NCBI RefSeq assembly: GCF_014805625.2
Contig: NW_023998569.1
Location: forward strand, 544,424-608,423
Length of the DNA stretch: 64,000 nt
From: Glossina fuscipes
Lineage: Eukaryota > Arthropoda > Insecta > Diptera > Glossinidae
Direction of reading: 5' to 3'
This document shows positions 51,293 to 62,560 of this stretch, piece after piece; positions within the stretch are counted from its first letter, which is position 1, and each line of letters starts with the position of its first letter. Under the pieces are notes generated by a model that ran no database searches, had not been told where the DNA came from, and saw nothing but the letters and a program-made list of their open reading frames with translations. The translations under genes were made by a program, and so were the position numbers.

Positions 51293-54200
51293 CCAGGAAT
51301 CATTTATGTGAATTTTCCATCCAATATCTCTAATCCACTCTCTAAAATTTGTATTTTTGTAGAATCTATTACGGGCATGTTTTTAAGCTGATGCATCACT
51401 GAATTTTTGAATAATGCCAATACATGTCTGTCATAACCTAGAAGTTACCCTTCCTTGAATATATACGAATTTTCGTTCATTTTTAAGTATGATAAACAAT
51501 AACGATGCAATAGCTTACGCTAATTGAAAATATATAATTTTATGTACTTTATGTTATTCTCAATCTGTGCTCCCTTGTGTGTAGTGTCACAAATGGAAGA
51601 ACAAATCTAATACACCAGTACCAATCATTCGATAATAAATGTAAATACAATAATTAGCTTTTACTCTATATGATAAATACTTATAAATATTAGTAGTTAT
51701 TGATAAAATAAGAAACGACGGCGTTTTGATGGGAGTGTATAAAAATTAACACTAATTGACCCTAATCTCAACGCTTCAACGCTTTGGTGCTAACACGATA
51801 TTTTATGGGGAACATAAGTGGAATAAAGGGCAATTTATCAAAATTTTAAAAGGTATCTTCTTTAAATGTTTTATGTAACAAAACCCCAAGTGAGTTACTT
51901 ATTTTGAACCAGATTAAGCCTGTGTACAACTTTGTGCCCGTCAAATAATAAAAGCTATCCCAACTACAAAGATGTTTTTTGTTTATCTTGTGAATCAATT
52001 TCTTGGAACGAACCACTAGAAAACCCTCACTAATAACGCGGATATACATATCCCGTTACAAATATCATGCTTTTCTGTAGGGTTTCTGGAATTCACAAAA
52101 ACATTTACTAAATCTTCTAAAACTGACAGGAATTTCTCCTTGTTTCTCTGTCCGTCCATTTTTAGAGCTTCTATGATTAGATATATGATTGATATTGTTG
52201 AGACACATGTGTTGTTGACTAAATTGCTCAAAGTACACAACATATCAAAATTAATTTCAATATCAAAACAATCTCAAAAACATGTAGATATAATATTTTG
52301 TAATATCTAATCAGCCAATCAACTTTGACTTATTATGGATGACAATTACAAACAAATTTCATTCCAACATTTATTAAAATCCCAAATATATATACAGCGC
52401 CGAATAGACACAAGCGTGTGTAGTAGAGATCCAGCTCCAACTCTTAATAAAAATTCAAGAAACGAGCGAACCGAGCCTTTAGAAAACTAGTAATGTTTAT
52501 ATTCGTACATATTGTCTTATTCAGAATTATTGAAAGGAAATATTTCTCAATTCTGAAATTGGGTTCTTCTAGCAAAGAGCATAATCAAAAAAGAAGTCAA
52601 AAGCAATATCCTAAGAAAAAAAAAGCCCGCAATTTTGATATACTTTGTCAAGTTAATCCCTGAAACGATTTAATGTGTAAGTTGCTCTAATAGCAAGTTC
52701 CGGAAATGCCTATGAATTCACTTATATTACGTGTGATCGAATTTGACATTTCAATTTTTTACTATGGATAGGAATTTCAGTTCTACTTCGTAATTCGTAG
52801 AATTTTCCAACAACGTATACGGATAAAATTCTGTCAAAACTTTAGATATATATTTTGTAAAAATGGTACATTTAAGTCCAAGAAACATCACTAAAATCGT
52901 ATATGTTTTGATGGAAAGACCGCCACTTAATCTTGCGAACGTTAGTACAATATTTTAACGTATCTCATGAAGCCGATCATTGACTTTAACGATTTTCTTT
53001 AGTTGTGTTTAGAAATTTGTGACAAAGAGAGGAAACTCTGCTACTACCGTACAACAAGCACCGTTTTGGCCAGATATGTTTTTTCGCGACTTTTTATTTT
53101 CCAAAAGTTGGAAAACGATTTGACTTAATTAAAGCCAATTAAGCAAATTCGAAGAAGGAAACCAAAAAAAAGAGTTTGTATGCGGTAACAGATTTTAGCG
53201 GACATAGATAGAGTGCTTTTAATTATTTGCAAGCATTTATATGATATAAATTCAAATGATTGCCTACACGTACTTAATTGATTTTTAACAAATCTTAGCA
53301 CTTAGAATTATCTATATTTATATAAATGCATATACTAGGGCCCAAATTATACATAGAAATCTGGTACAAATAAATACGAAAGACAAGTCACTCAGCCAAA
53401 AGTAAACCGTTTTCATATATTCACCTCACATGGCGGACACGTCTTAAGCTAAATGCGATATTTTTCATATCGAAAGGGAAACGATACCAGAAAGTCTTTT
53501 TTTTATGCCAATCTATAACAATTTTATGTTCAAAACCAGAAACGACACAGTGATATCTAGAAAGCACTGCTTGGGTTAATGAAGATTGAAAAAACGAGTG
53601 ACAGGAGGTTATATGAATTGTTTTGTTAAAGTTGGTTCGATTTTTTCCAGGTTATTTCTCTTGGGTAGGCATACATATATATATATATCTAAAGTACAAG
53701 TTTCTCTGTATCCGCTTAAGGCTTAATTTAACTTGAGTAATTTTTAGAATGCATTTAATCTGCATCATAAAAAATATTATTTTTCTTTTATAAACACATC
53801 AAGGAAAACAAAAGTGATTAAATTATACTAAAGTTAAAAGCATACTTTCGTATTCGTATTTCGTCTTCAGCTAATAATTGCAAAATTACATTCCGATATC
53901 ATTTCACATAAATTTAGTGGATTATAGATGGACTTCTGTTAGCAAAGCATAACTTCGGAAATATAAGCAAAGATAGGGTTTACAAAATAAAAATAAAAGC
54001 CCTTACAACTGACACAACTCTTCGATGCTTTAAAACGTGGTTTGTTTTTTAACTGCATCGAACTTTCGGATAGATTGCACCATTGTCGATTGGCCTCTTT
54101 TCTGCGTTAAACTAGCGACTAATATATACGTCATGATCTGTCCATCTATTCTTATTGGATTTCCGCAACAAATTGTCATGCAGGTATTTTAAAAAATATG

Positions 54201-56830
54201 TTGATCATATTTTCAAATCATTTCGCTACAACTTAATTTTATATTACACATAGTCTATGTCTAACGAGCGTACGAGTATATCGCTAAAGAGTTCGACGTA
54301 GTCAACTGGTTAAAAACTGAGCTGACAACCAGCGAGACTTACTATAAGCATTGGATTAGTGCCACTTTATAATTTGAATAAGGCGAAGTAGCGAATATGG
54401 CATAATAGCGTTAAGAGAAGTAAAACAGGATTCTTACAAAATGTTATGAAACATTATACAAAAATACGTTGAAAACATTGTAGAGCAAGCGGTCGTTGTG
54501 GAAGTTATCAGAAGACTCGAAAGAACTAATACAGCTAAAGTAGTATCAATAGCATAGTCAGTGAAAATTTGATGTCAAAAAATCTATCTGAAGCATTAGA
54601 AGCAATAAGGTGGGGNNNNNNNNNNNNNNNNNNNNNNNNNNNNNNNNNNNNNNNNNNNNNNNNNNNNNNNNNNNNNNNNNNNNNNNNNNNNNNNNNNNNN
54701 NNNNNNNNNNNNNNNNNNNNNNNNNNNNNNNNNNNNNNNNNNNNNNNNNNNNNNNNNNNNNNNNNNNNNNNNNNNNNNNNNNNNNNNNNNNNNNNNNNNN
54801 NNNNNNNNNNNNNNNNNNNNNNNNNNNNNNNNNNNNNNNNNNNNNNNNNNNNNNNNNNNNNNNNNNNNNNNNNNNNNNNNNNNNNNNNNNNNNNNNNNNN
54901 NNNNNNNNNNNNNNNNNNNNNNNNNNNNNNNNNNNNNNNNNNNNNNNNNNNNNNNNNNNNNNNNNNNNNNNNNNNNNNNNNNNNNNNNNNNNNNNNNNNN
55001 NNNNNNNNNNNNNNNACGCAACAATCTGCTCTCGCAAAAATAGTTCCAAAGTTCGTGGGTGTTGTCGACTAAAAATAGAAGTAGATTGGATTAAAAATAA
55101 ATATATAATAACGATGAATTTATAAATGCGTAAACTCTTAGTGGAAATAATTAATTCTTTTAAAACATTAATTAAGTAATAATACTATCAAAAATTATGA
55201 AAAGAAGAAGAATAGTGTACAAGTGCTTACTACCATTTCCATTCTCAATTTGTAACTTTCTATTATAATTTTAGCGAGGCGAGAAAGCTTCAAGGATGTG
55301 TACGCCGACTAGCGGATAAATATCAATAAATTTTCTAAAATTATTAGAGGATATAAACGCCCCTCAGATCGACATCATGTCTCTTGGACAAGATAATACC
55401 GTTAGCACACTCCAACTCAATCCTGCTATTGTTTCTTGGAGTGGCCTGGTCCTACCGGACCGATCGTCATCAAACTAAAGAGTGGCTATATCACGACTTT
55501 TGCATTTTAGTGAACATAAACGCCTGCCTCTCCAGGTATGGAAGACTTACAGATAGTGTCATTAACATTAACAGACAAACAATGGCCTACGAAAATCCAT
55601 AAACAATTATTATTACACCTGGCACGTATTTTATCGTTTCGGTTGTACTATCAGTGTTACAAAGGAAATGCTAAAACTAAATATATATTTATATAAGAAA
55701 TAGAATATATATTTATATAAGAAAAAAATTTCGTAATATCTCAATGCATTATTTCTATCTATGCATTGTATCTATTTCATTCTCTTTGCTTTATGTGTAT
55801 ATGTTTTAAATGTCAACGCAAGCGAGAAAGAAACAAAGGACAACGAAGTTTTTTATTCACATTAAAACTTACCCAACATTCTTAAAACTCGACGATTACT
55901 AAATTGATTTGAGCGATAACGAGCTGCCTTAATTTGACCACAACCACCCGTATAACGATATAAAATGGTATCACTTTGAGTACTTTTCATACCTAGACGA
56001 CCACGTCTTAAGATCGGATTACCATTCCTAGCAATTGATTTACGTAAAAGCGTTTTGTTGCCTCCATGTCCAACGCCACGAATTACATGAGAACGATGCA
56101 AATGCAAACCAATCAGTATATATAATACCATTATAATGGACATCGGAAAAAAAAAAAATATTATTGTAGATATTTGAAATGAATGCTCCAATATGATGCG
56201 CACTACAATGCATTGGTCCATGCCGTGTACGGTAACAAGACCAAATTGAGCCACCTGTGGTATGGCCGTCACAACAGAAACAATCCATATCAAGATGATA
56301 ATGCGCACGGCGCGACTTAACTTGGATATAGCTTGGCCAACAAATGGGTGACAAATGGCCGCATAACGTTCGGCGGTAAAGGCAGTTATAGTTAGAACAG
56401 TTGCGTTCGCGGACATTTCTGCTATTAACCCACGACCAATACAAAAATATTCACCAAATATATAGGGATATTTAGACCAGATGAAATATATTTCTTGCGG
56501 TATACCTGAGATAAGTAACAAGAAATCCGATATCGCCAAACTGAATAGATAATAATTCGTGGCCGTATGCAAAGATCGATTCTTTCGAATTACAACACAT
56601 GTACTAATATTACCAATAAAACCAGTTATAAAAATTAAACTGTAGATAATCGTTAACGGTATAACTATTTCCAAGGGGTCTCTCTTTGGTCCAAATTCCA
56701 CCAATGAATCGAATATCGCCGTTTCTTTATTTGTTGTTGTTAAAGTAATGTTCCCCACGTTATTGTTGTTAGTTTCGTTTAAATCGTTACCCGTATCCTC
56801 GACTAATTGACCGTGGTTAATTTCAGACAT
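49555..56830 (-). CDS. Pyrokinin-2 (hugin) receptor-type class A GPCR
   Basis: Exons are 56830-55873, 50006-49777 and 49713-49555, with introns of 5866 and 63 bp; phases 1 and 0 join cleanly, giving 448 residues. I start at MSEINHG because the A-rich context (AAAATGT) is good and the frame upstream is only a poly-lysine run from T-rich UTR. The N-tail has two N-glycosylation sequons (N18, N27). TM1 is about 54-80 (GN in FIGNIS), TM2 89-111, TM3 130-154 followed by ERY (154-156), TM4 175-196, and TM5 217-245. The exon junction lies inside RRVLRML-VAVVICFFLCWAPFHAQRL (TM6, CWAPFH), and TM7 carries NPILY. The sequence resembles Drosophila PK2-R1/PK2-R2, receptors for FXPRL-amide peptides coupling through G proteins at the plasma membrane; R1 or R2 orthology is unresolved. 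The last exon ends LLQVR*, but CAA|GTAAGA there is also a usable donor, so a longer alternative tail is possible. Confidence 0.92.
51252..51293. repeat. (CT)n microsatellite in the receptor intron
   Basis: This is a CT array with one TT interruption. Confidence 0.9.
53029..53121 (+). pseudogene. Possible mariner transposase relic
   Basis: The frame reads APFWPDMFFRDFLFSKSWK and then a stop. The spacing AP..PD....DF..F.K matches the mariner region around the third catalytic acidic residue (PYSPDLAP.DF.LFP.LK). There are about 30 open codons only, inside the receptor intron. Confidence 0.35.
54616..55015. other. Assembly gap (400 N)
   Basis: Exactly 400 N bases lie inside the large receptor intron. 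Predicted frames crossing it are meaningless. Confidence 0.99.
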
Positions 56831-59800
56831 TTTTCTGTTCAATGTTTCGCGCGAATTGACTTTTATTTTTTTTTTTATTTTTTTTTTTAACTTGTATCTT
56901 AATGATATTAAGACTTTTGGGAATTTTCCAAAGGAGAACAAAATTACAATTTAGGTTATTCAATGTTCATCAGACTTTTAAATTACTTTAAACATTTACG
57001 AAATGCATACAATGAACTATAATAAATTAAGTTTGTAGTTTTTCATTGATTGTTTGTGTTTCTATGCCGGACATTAAATAAAATCCCACGTAAGGGCTTG
57101 TTAAACGCAGTTGGCACAAGTATATGCATGCGTATGTGTGCATGCGAATTTAGATTGCAATTATTTTAAGCACAAAACACGAAGAAATAATAAAGTTGTC
57201 AACCTTAATGAACTCAGTGAAAACACTACAAAAACAAAATATTTCAATATTTTTTAAAAATTTTACCATGTTATGAATATTTATTTTCTTTCTTTCTTAT
57301 TATTTTTTTTCCTTTTCAAATTTCATGACGTTGCGTTTTTAGAAAAAAGAAAACAGACGCACATGTACCCACACATACAAGCTAGTGTGGATAATCATTT
57401 ACTTTACACTTGATCAGTGATGTAAGTAAAGAAATTTTTGTTTTTTTTTTTTTTGTTAATTATTACTTATGTACCTTTCTACAATTGTGTTAAATGGTCA
57501 TTAAAAATTTTGAAACAGTTAGCAATCTTTTAATCTCCTTTCGCTTTTTTATTTTATTTTTACTTTTGTATTGCTCTTAATCACTTTTCTGAAAAGATAA
57601 CTAGACTGTAATCATTCGCAATTTGTAAGCCGTTTTAATTGCTCTGCACAATTATTCAGTTTTACTTCCGTTCAATTTATGCTGGTTTTAATATTTACGA
57701 GATGCTGTCTTAGTTATTTTCGCTCATTATAGATTTTTTTTTATATTACATTTTATTATTTTCTTTAATCGATTGCGTTGTTTGTTATTGTCTTCACAAA
57801 AACCAAACAAAAATGAGTGAAAAAATAGTTTTTCGCGCGTTGTCCGTTGATATGTGTTTTGTTTTTTTATGGGAATAAAGCTCTGTTTTGCATAAAAACT
57901 TTTTATAATAAAAGCTTTTTATCTCTAAAAGCATTTAAAAATTATGTATTAATTTGTCGTTCTAAAGTACTTGAAAAAAAAAAAAAAAAATTTCACGTAA
58001 AAATATTATTTTCATGACTTTTCCCCGTAATTGATACGAAAATGAAATGTATAAATAAATATAACACGAGAAAATTTATGTCATACCCACGCATACGCCC
58101 AATAACCCATGCTGTAAAAGAAACTGTTGGGTTTGAATTACTCTCAGATGTTACCAAATTCGAACTCGTTTTTTTAATTATTCTCAATTGTAAACAAATA
58201 CAGACTAACTCTTTGCAGAATATATTTTGATCAGAACTCAGGCAACAAATGTGCGCCGCCATACTTGCATGTACTACATATATAAGTTACTGTTCTGCAT
58301 TTAGATTTGTACAGAAAATTGAAAAGCAACAATTTGATTGCAGAAAACTATTCTGGCAACACATTATTCGATTGAAAAGAAAACAACAAAATAACGGATT
58401 TCTCTAAACTGAAACGCATATTTTATATATTTCGATTTCCGTGTGATTTTTCGATGAGTTCTAGCAAAGTGTAAGAAGAAAATACTTTCGTATGTTTCTA
58501 TTTTGTGTTTTCCGATCCTCGTAGAGTTCTGAATAAAATGAAATGCAATTCACATTTCTAACGCACCGGTGCGGATGATCTTAATATTTACTCTTTCTTT
58601 AGTTTGCTCTGTGACATTTGCTCTCGCTTTCTTCTCTCCTCTTCTAGAGATTAGTCGTTTTTTTGGCGTGCGATAGATGCCAAATTCGACAATTACATAT
58701 TACCAAAGAGATTAGCATGATCAACCTTTGAAGTATCATAATTTAGTTGGCCTACCACCGTACACACATAGTGCTAAGAAATTTGCTCCGAAGACACTGT
58801 AAAAAGTATTATAATATAATAAGTAACAAAAATATAAAAAGAGGAATCGCTTCAGCCACGTCTCCGTACCTGCAAGGTCGTCCGTCTACCTGTCTGCTGA
58901 AATCACACTTACAAATCGAAGGAACATTTTGTAAGAAGAACTTTGGATCGAAAGACGAATATACGAAAACTCCGAACGCAAATTTCTAAGCACTTAAAGT
59001 CTTTAGGGAAACTGCCGTACCGCCTTATATTCGTAGACGATACTAGCGGACACCCCACAAAAACCTCATTGTTACTATATGCGCCACATGACCTTCAAAA
59101 CAACGAAAATCAAAGCCAATTTAAAGGTATGTAACAGAAGCAACTATATTTTCTATAAAAAAGAAAATCGTTTAATTTTACATAATTGCTACATATATTG
59201 ACATGGTAATAAGGCTGATAATGGCTGATGAATAACGACTGATGGCTGAAATTATATTTCCCATTGGTATTTATTGAGATGAGAAAAATCTTTGTAAGCT
59301 TGTGAATAAAATTAAGTAAATGAAGACATTCTATATGTTGTTATGTACTAAGTCAGGTAGTTAGATGTGCTATTTGCCAGGCCTTGCTAAAATGTTGATT
59401 ATCTAATGAGCGTGCCGTGTTAGCAGGTAAGCATACGATTTATTGAGCCTATTTTGCAATCAAATTTGCTATTTACTAGACTTTGCTGATAAGTGATAAG
59501 TAAGTTATCTATTTGGACTAGCTGTAACTAGATTCGGTAGTAATTAAACCTTTCTAGTAAGCAGATTTATAAAGCATGTGTACTTAGTATTTGGATTCCC
59601 TATTTACTAGACCTAACAAGTGAAAGCACTGTGCGTCGATTCGTAATTTACAAAGAAACAAGTGATTAAGAAAACAGGTAAAAACGAGTGCAAGTACTCA
59701 ATATCATAAGATTCTGTCTAATATGGATATAGTAGAGCTATTTTGGATATTCTGTGTCATTCTAATGGAATCATTTCTGATTTTTACGTCATGAGTTTCA

Positions 59801-60253
59801 AGAAGCTGCAAACTTTATAATAAAACACTCTTAATGCCGACATTGACTTCTTAACAGAATTCCCTATGAACTTTCCATTTGCTAATTTATCCGGTCATTG
59901 AATACAACAATCTTTACAAATATATTGAAAAAAGCGCCAAGTTTCTGTTAACGCTTTATTGCTCTAAGAGAAATGTAACTTATTATGGCGTTGCCTTCAG
60001 TTGCCCTTTTTTTTTTCATTATTTGTGCTACTATTTTATTACAAAATATTTTTTATAAACATATATTTTATAAAAATACATTACATAAAAATATTTATAT
60101 TTAGACAATTTCAAAAATATATGTTTACATGTACATATTAATTAATATATTGATCCCCAACATGTTCGTATACATTAGCAATAATACTGCATTAACTTTA
60201 ACAGTCGGCGACAGTTAACGATTGACATTATTAGTATTTTCCTTTTTTTTTCA
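56831..60253. other. Receptor 5' region and spacer to the F-box gene
   Basis: The 57-58.5 kb part is T/A-rich, likely the receptor's 5' UTR or promoter. Between 59360 and 59625 a motif CTATTT(A/G)C(T/C)AG(A/G)CCT recurs about three times with variations. Frames here are under 90 codons and unrecognised. Confidence 0.6.
60035..60040 (-). terminator. Candidate poly(A) signal of the F-box/LRR gene
   Basis: TTTATT on + reads AATAAA on -, about 215 bases after the F-box gene stop, in a very A/T-rich 3' region. Confidence 0.4.
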
Positions 60254-61924
60254 TTACACTTCCAACGCATTTGCACCTTTCATGGTCAATTCTTGCAATT
60301 TTTTGTATGTATAAGTCATTTCGTAGTGTATGGAATGTGCGTTATAGTTGATACAATTTCGAACATTCAATTTTCGTAAACGAGGTAAGCCTGCAACTAT
60401 TTGCAGAACAGAATTATCGGCGAGCAAAAAGCAACTCGAAATCGTCAGATCTTCGAGGGCGGGACAATGTTGGACAAGACCTTCGATAGCGCTTGACGAT
60501 ATATTATGACAGTAACTTAATTCAAGTTTGCGCAATTCTTGGAAATTCAACGCTTCGCTAAGTGATCTATTAGATAGGTTGCAACAACCACATAAACTAA
60601 GTGTCTGAAGTCCCTTTAAATTGCTTATGGCAGGCTTTGAGGGATCCGCGCCAATGAGCCCTTCGTCAGTAACGTGTATGCAATCGTCTAAAATAAGATG
60701 TCTCAAACGTCTCAGATAACGAAAAATATAATACAAAGATGAATCGGTTACAGCTTCATAGCAGTTTTCCAAATTAAGTGTAGTTAAATTACATAATCTT
60801 TGAGCTAATAAACATATACATCCCTCCGCCATATTCGTAATATGACTTAAATTTAAGCTACGTAAAGCGTAATTAGTGTTCTCAACTATACCTTGCAAGA
60901 GACCTTCAGCTGTCAAACGGCACTTGGCCAAATTCAAATGATGTAATTTGTTTTTTATCGCACCCAGTTGCTTTAAACCATCGTCCGTTATGCATTGGCA
61001 AAACATCAAGTCCAATGATTCGACAGAATTTGACCATTTTCGTACAATTAATTTTAATAAATCGTCACTTAATTCTAAACTGCCGCTCAAATCTATTGCT
61101 CGCAAACGATTTTCTGCACCGAGACTTTCCAAAATGATTTTTAACCAATTATAACTACAATTACCGGTTATCTTCAATACTTCAAGTTTAGTAAACTTTT
61201 CAAAAGTTCGCTGCCATTTTATTAAAGTTGACGGCTTCGAATTCCAATGATTTCCGATACCCAATTGACGTAATGAATCAGCGTGTAATTCCAACGTATA
61301 TAAAATTAAATCCTCTTGACTTCTATCAAATTCGAGACTCAATCGTTCCAAATGCTCACATTGATCGTATATTAAATTCCGAAGTAATTGAATTTTTATA
61401 TAATAAGTAACACCAGCGCACGACATATGCAAGGATTTGAATTTCGGAAATTTATACAAATCCACCGAGAAATTATTGACATAGCTTTGTATGCTTGGTA
61501 TACGAGTTAAAATCAACTCTTCTAGTTCCGGTAAATAATCGTTAAGTACACAAAATACCGGAGATTCATGCAGTTTCAGTTGTCGTATGTAATAACCCAA
61601 GTACTCAAAAGCTGTTAACAAATCCTTTTCCACTTTTACGCCATGCAACTCTAAACATTCGTATTGTAGACATTTACAAATTTCCGGATTCCTCTTGAGG
61701 ACTTGGGACAAATCTTTCAAATTGTCAGCAGTAATCACCAATTTCGATTTGCGTTTCAACTCAGGTACACGGCATAAATCACACCAGTGCTTGCAGACCA
61801 GTTTGACTTGCTGTAGATCTCCGTGGGTTAAATAGGTGAAAATTTTTATCCAAATTTCGTTTGGCAAGTCAGGTAATAGCGCGTCTTGGGCATCCGTTGG
61901 TAATGCAGTTAAAGTATATGACAT
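60254..61924 (-). CDS. F-box and leucine-rich-repeat protein (FBXL type), single exon
   Basis: This is one uninterrupted 556-residue frame. Residues 18-58 are an F-box (LPDLPNEIWIKIFTYL, then LVCKHW), the part that binds Skp1. From about residue 190, and very regularly from 275 to 545, there are leucine-rich repeats of the cysteine-containing FBXL type (LDLMFCQCITDDGL, LNLENCYEAVTDSSL, LILDDCIHVTDEGL, LELSYCHNISSSAI, LTISSCFLLADNSV). The expected role is substrate adaptor of an SCF ubiquitin ligase in cytosol or nucleus; the substrate cannot be read from sequence. The start is supported by GAAAATGTC context, the F-box beginning 18 residues in, and stop-dense A/T-rich sequence above it. A TTTTAG 10 bases before the ATG could be a 5'-UTR intron acceptor. 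Length fits the family. I cannot pick the Drosophila orthologue. Confidence 0.95.
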   Translation of the reverse strand: MSYTLTALPTDAQDALLPDLPNEIWIKIFTYLTHGDLQQVKLVCKHWCDLCRVPELKRKSKLVITADNLKDLSQVLKRNPEICKCLQYECLELHGVKVEKDLLTAFEYLGYYIRQLKLHESPVFCVLNDYLPELEELILTRIPSIQSYVNNFSVDLYKFPKFKSLHMSCAGVTYYIKIQLLRNLIYDQCEHLERLSLEFDRSQEDLILYTLELHADSLRQLGIGNHWNSKPSTLIKWQRTFEKFTKLEVLKITGNCSYNWLKIILESLGAENRLRAIDLSGSLELSDDLLKLIVRKWSNSVESLDLMFCQCITDDGLKQLGAIKNKLHHLNLAKCRLTAEGLLQGIVENTNYALRSLNLSHITNMAEGCICLLAQRLCNLTTLNLENCYEAVTDSSLYYIFRYLRRLRHLILDDCIHVTDEGLIGADPSKPAISNLKGLQTLSLCGCCNLSNRSLSEALNFQELRKLELSYCHNISSSAIEGLVQHCPALEDLTISSCFLLADNSVLQIVAGLPRLRKLNVRNCINYNAHSIHYEMTYTYKKLQELTMKGANALEV

Positions 61925-62316
61925 TTTCTTCTATTCTAAAATTACAATTATTTTTTAAAATAAAATATCTTTCGAATTGATTACTTGCATAAAAAATAAG
62001 AAAGAAAGCCAAAAACGGGTCGCTTTAAAAAAAATATCTATACGTTATAGGAAAAATTTTCTATTTTACTTTCATTGGTAAGACATGTTGCCAGGTTTGA
62101 AATATACCAAATGAGTAGTCAAATATCTATCAGTCGTACAGCATTCCAACCAGGAATTTAGTATGAACTACATCTTCTTTTGCTCAGCAGCAAATATATT
62201 GAACAAAATTAACTTCTTTTGACAAAAAAAATTCATGTTTTTCATTCCATTCATTTTTCAAATACAATCGAGATTAATGCCGGATTTGTGTTCGCATTAA
62301 AAAATAGTCGAAGTAT

Positions 62317-62560
62317 TGTTACGAAAATCCCAAATCCAGTTAATTTCAGGTAAGTAATTTTCCCTAATAATAAATTCCCTAAAGAAGGAAAAACCAAAGA
62401 AGCATTCGAATGCGCCTCAAGCAGTTGCAGGCCGATGAAAGCGATTGGCGGAAAAGCAGCCTGGGATTAGAAATAAAACCATAAATTTAGGTATAGTAAC
62501 ATGCTTGTAAAAATGTATACAAATACAATATTTGTGGAAGGGAGAATTAGTCCGACAGAT
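62317..62560 (+). mobile_element. Truncated LTR related to the 38.4-kb solo LTR
   Basis: It starts TGTTACGAAAATCCCAAAT and follows the solo LTR with few mismatches through CAGTTGCAGGCCGATGAAA, AAATAAAACCATAAATTTAG and TTTGTGGAAGGGAGAATTAG. Similarity then stops, before the region that holds the poly(A) signals in the solo copy. It lies 393 bases above the F-box gene start and in opposite orientation. Confidence 0.7.

Larger units (their letters stand above)
50007..55872 (-). other. Large intron of the pyrokinin receptor gene
   Basis: The donor is GTAAGT at 55872-55867 and the acceptor ATTTAG ends at 50007. It contains the N gap (54616-55015), a CT-rich microsatellite (51252-51293), a possible mariner relic (about 53.03 kb) and the diverged GGGCGTG-motif repeats near 51.0-51.4 kb. 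I see no convincing exon inside it. An open + frame at 55384-55602 has no family resemblance. Confidence 0.85.

Noticed and set aside
54558..55125. Four long frames crossing the N gap
   Set aside because: They are artefacts of translating N.
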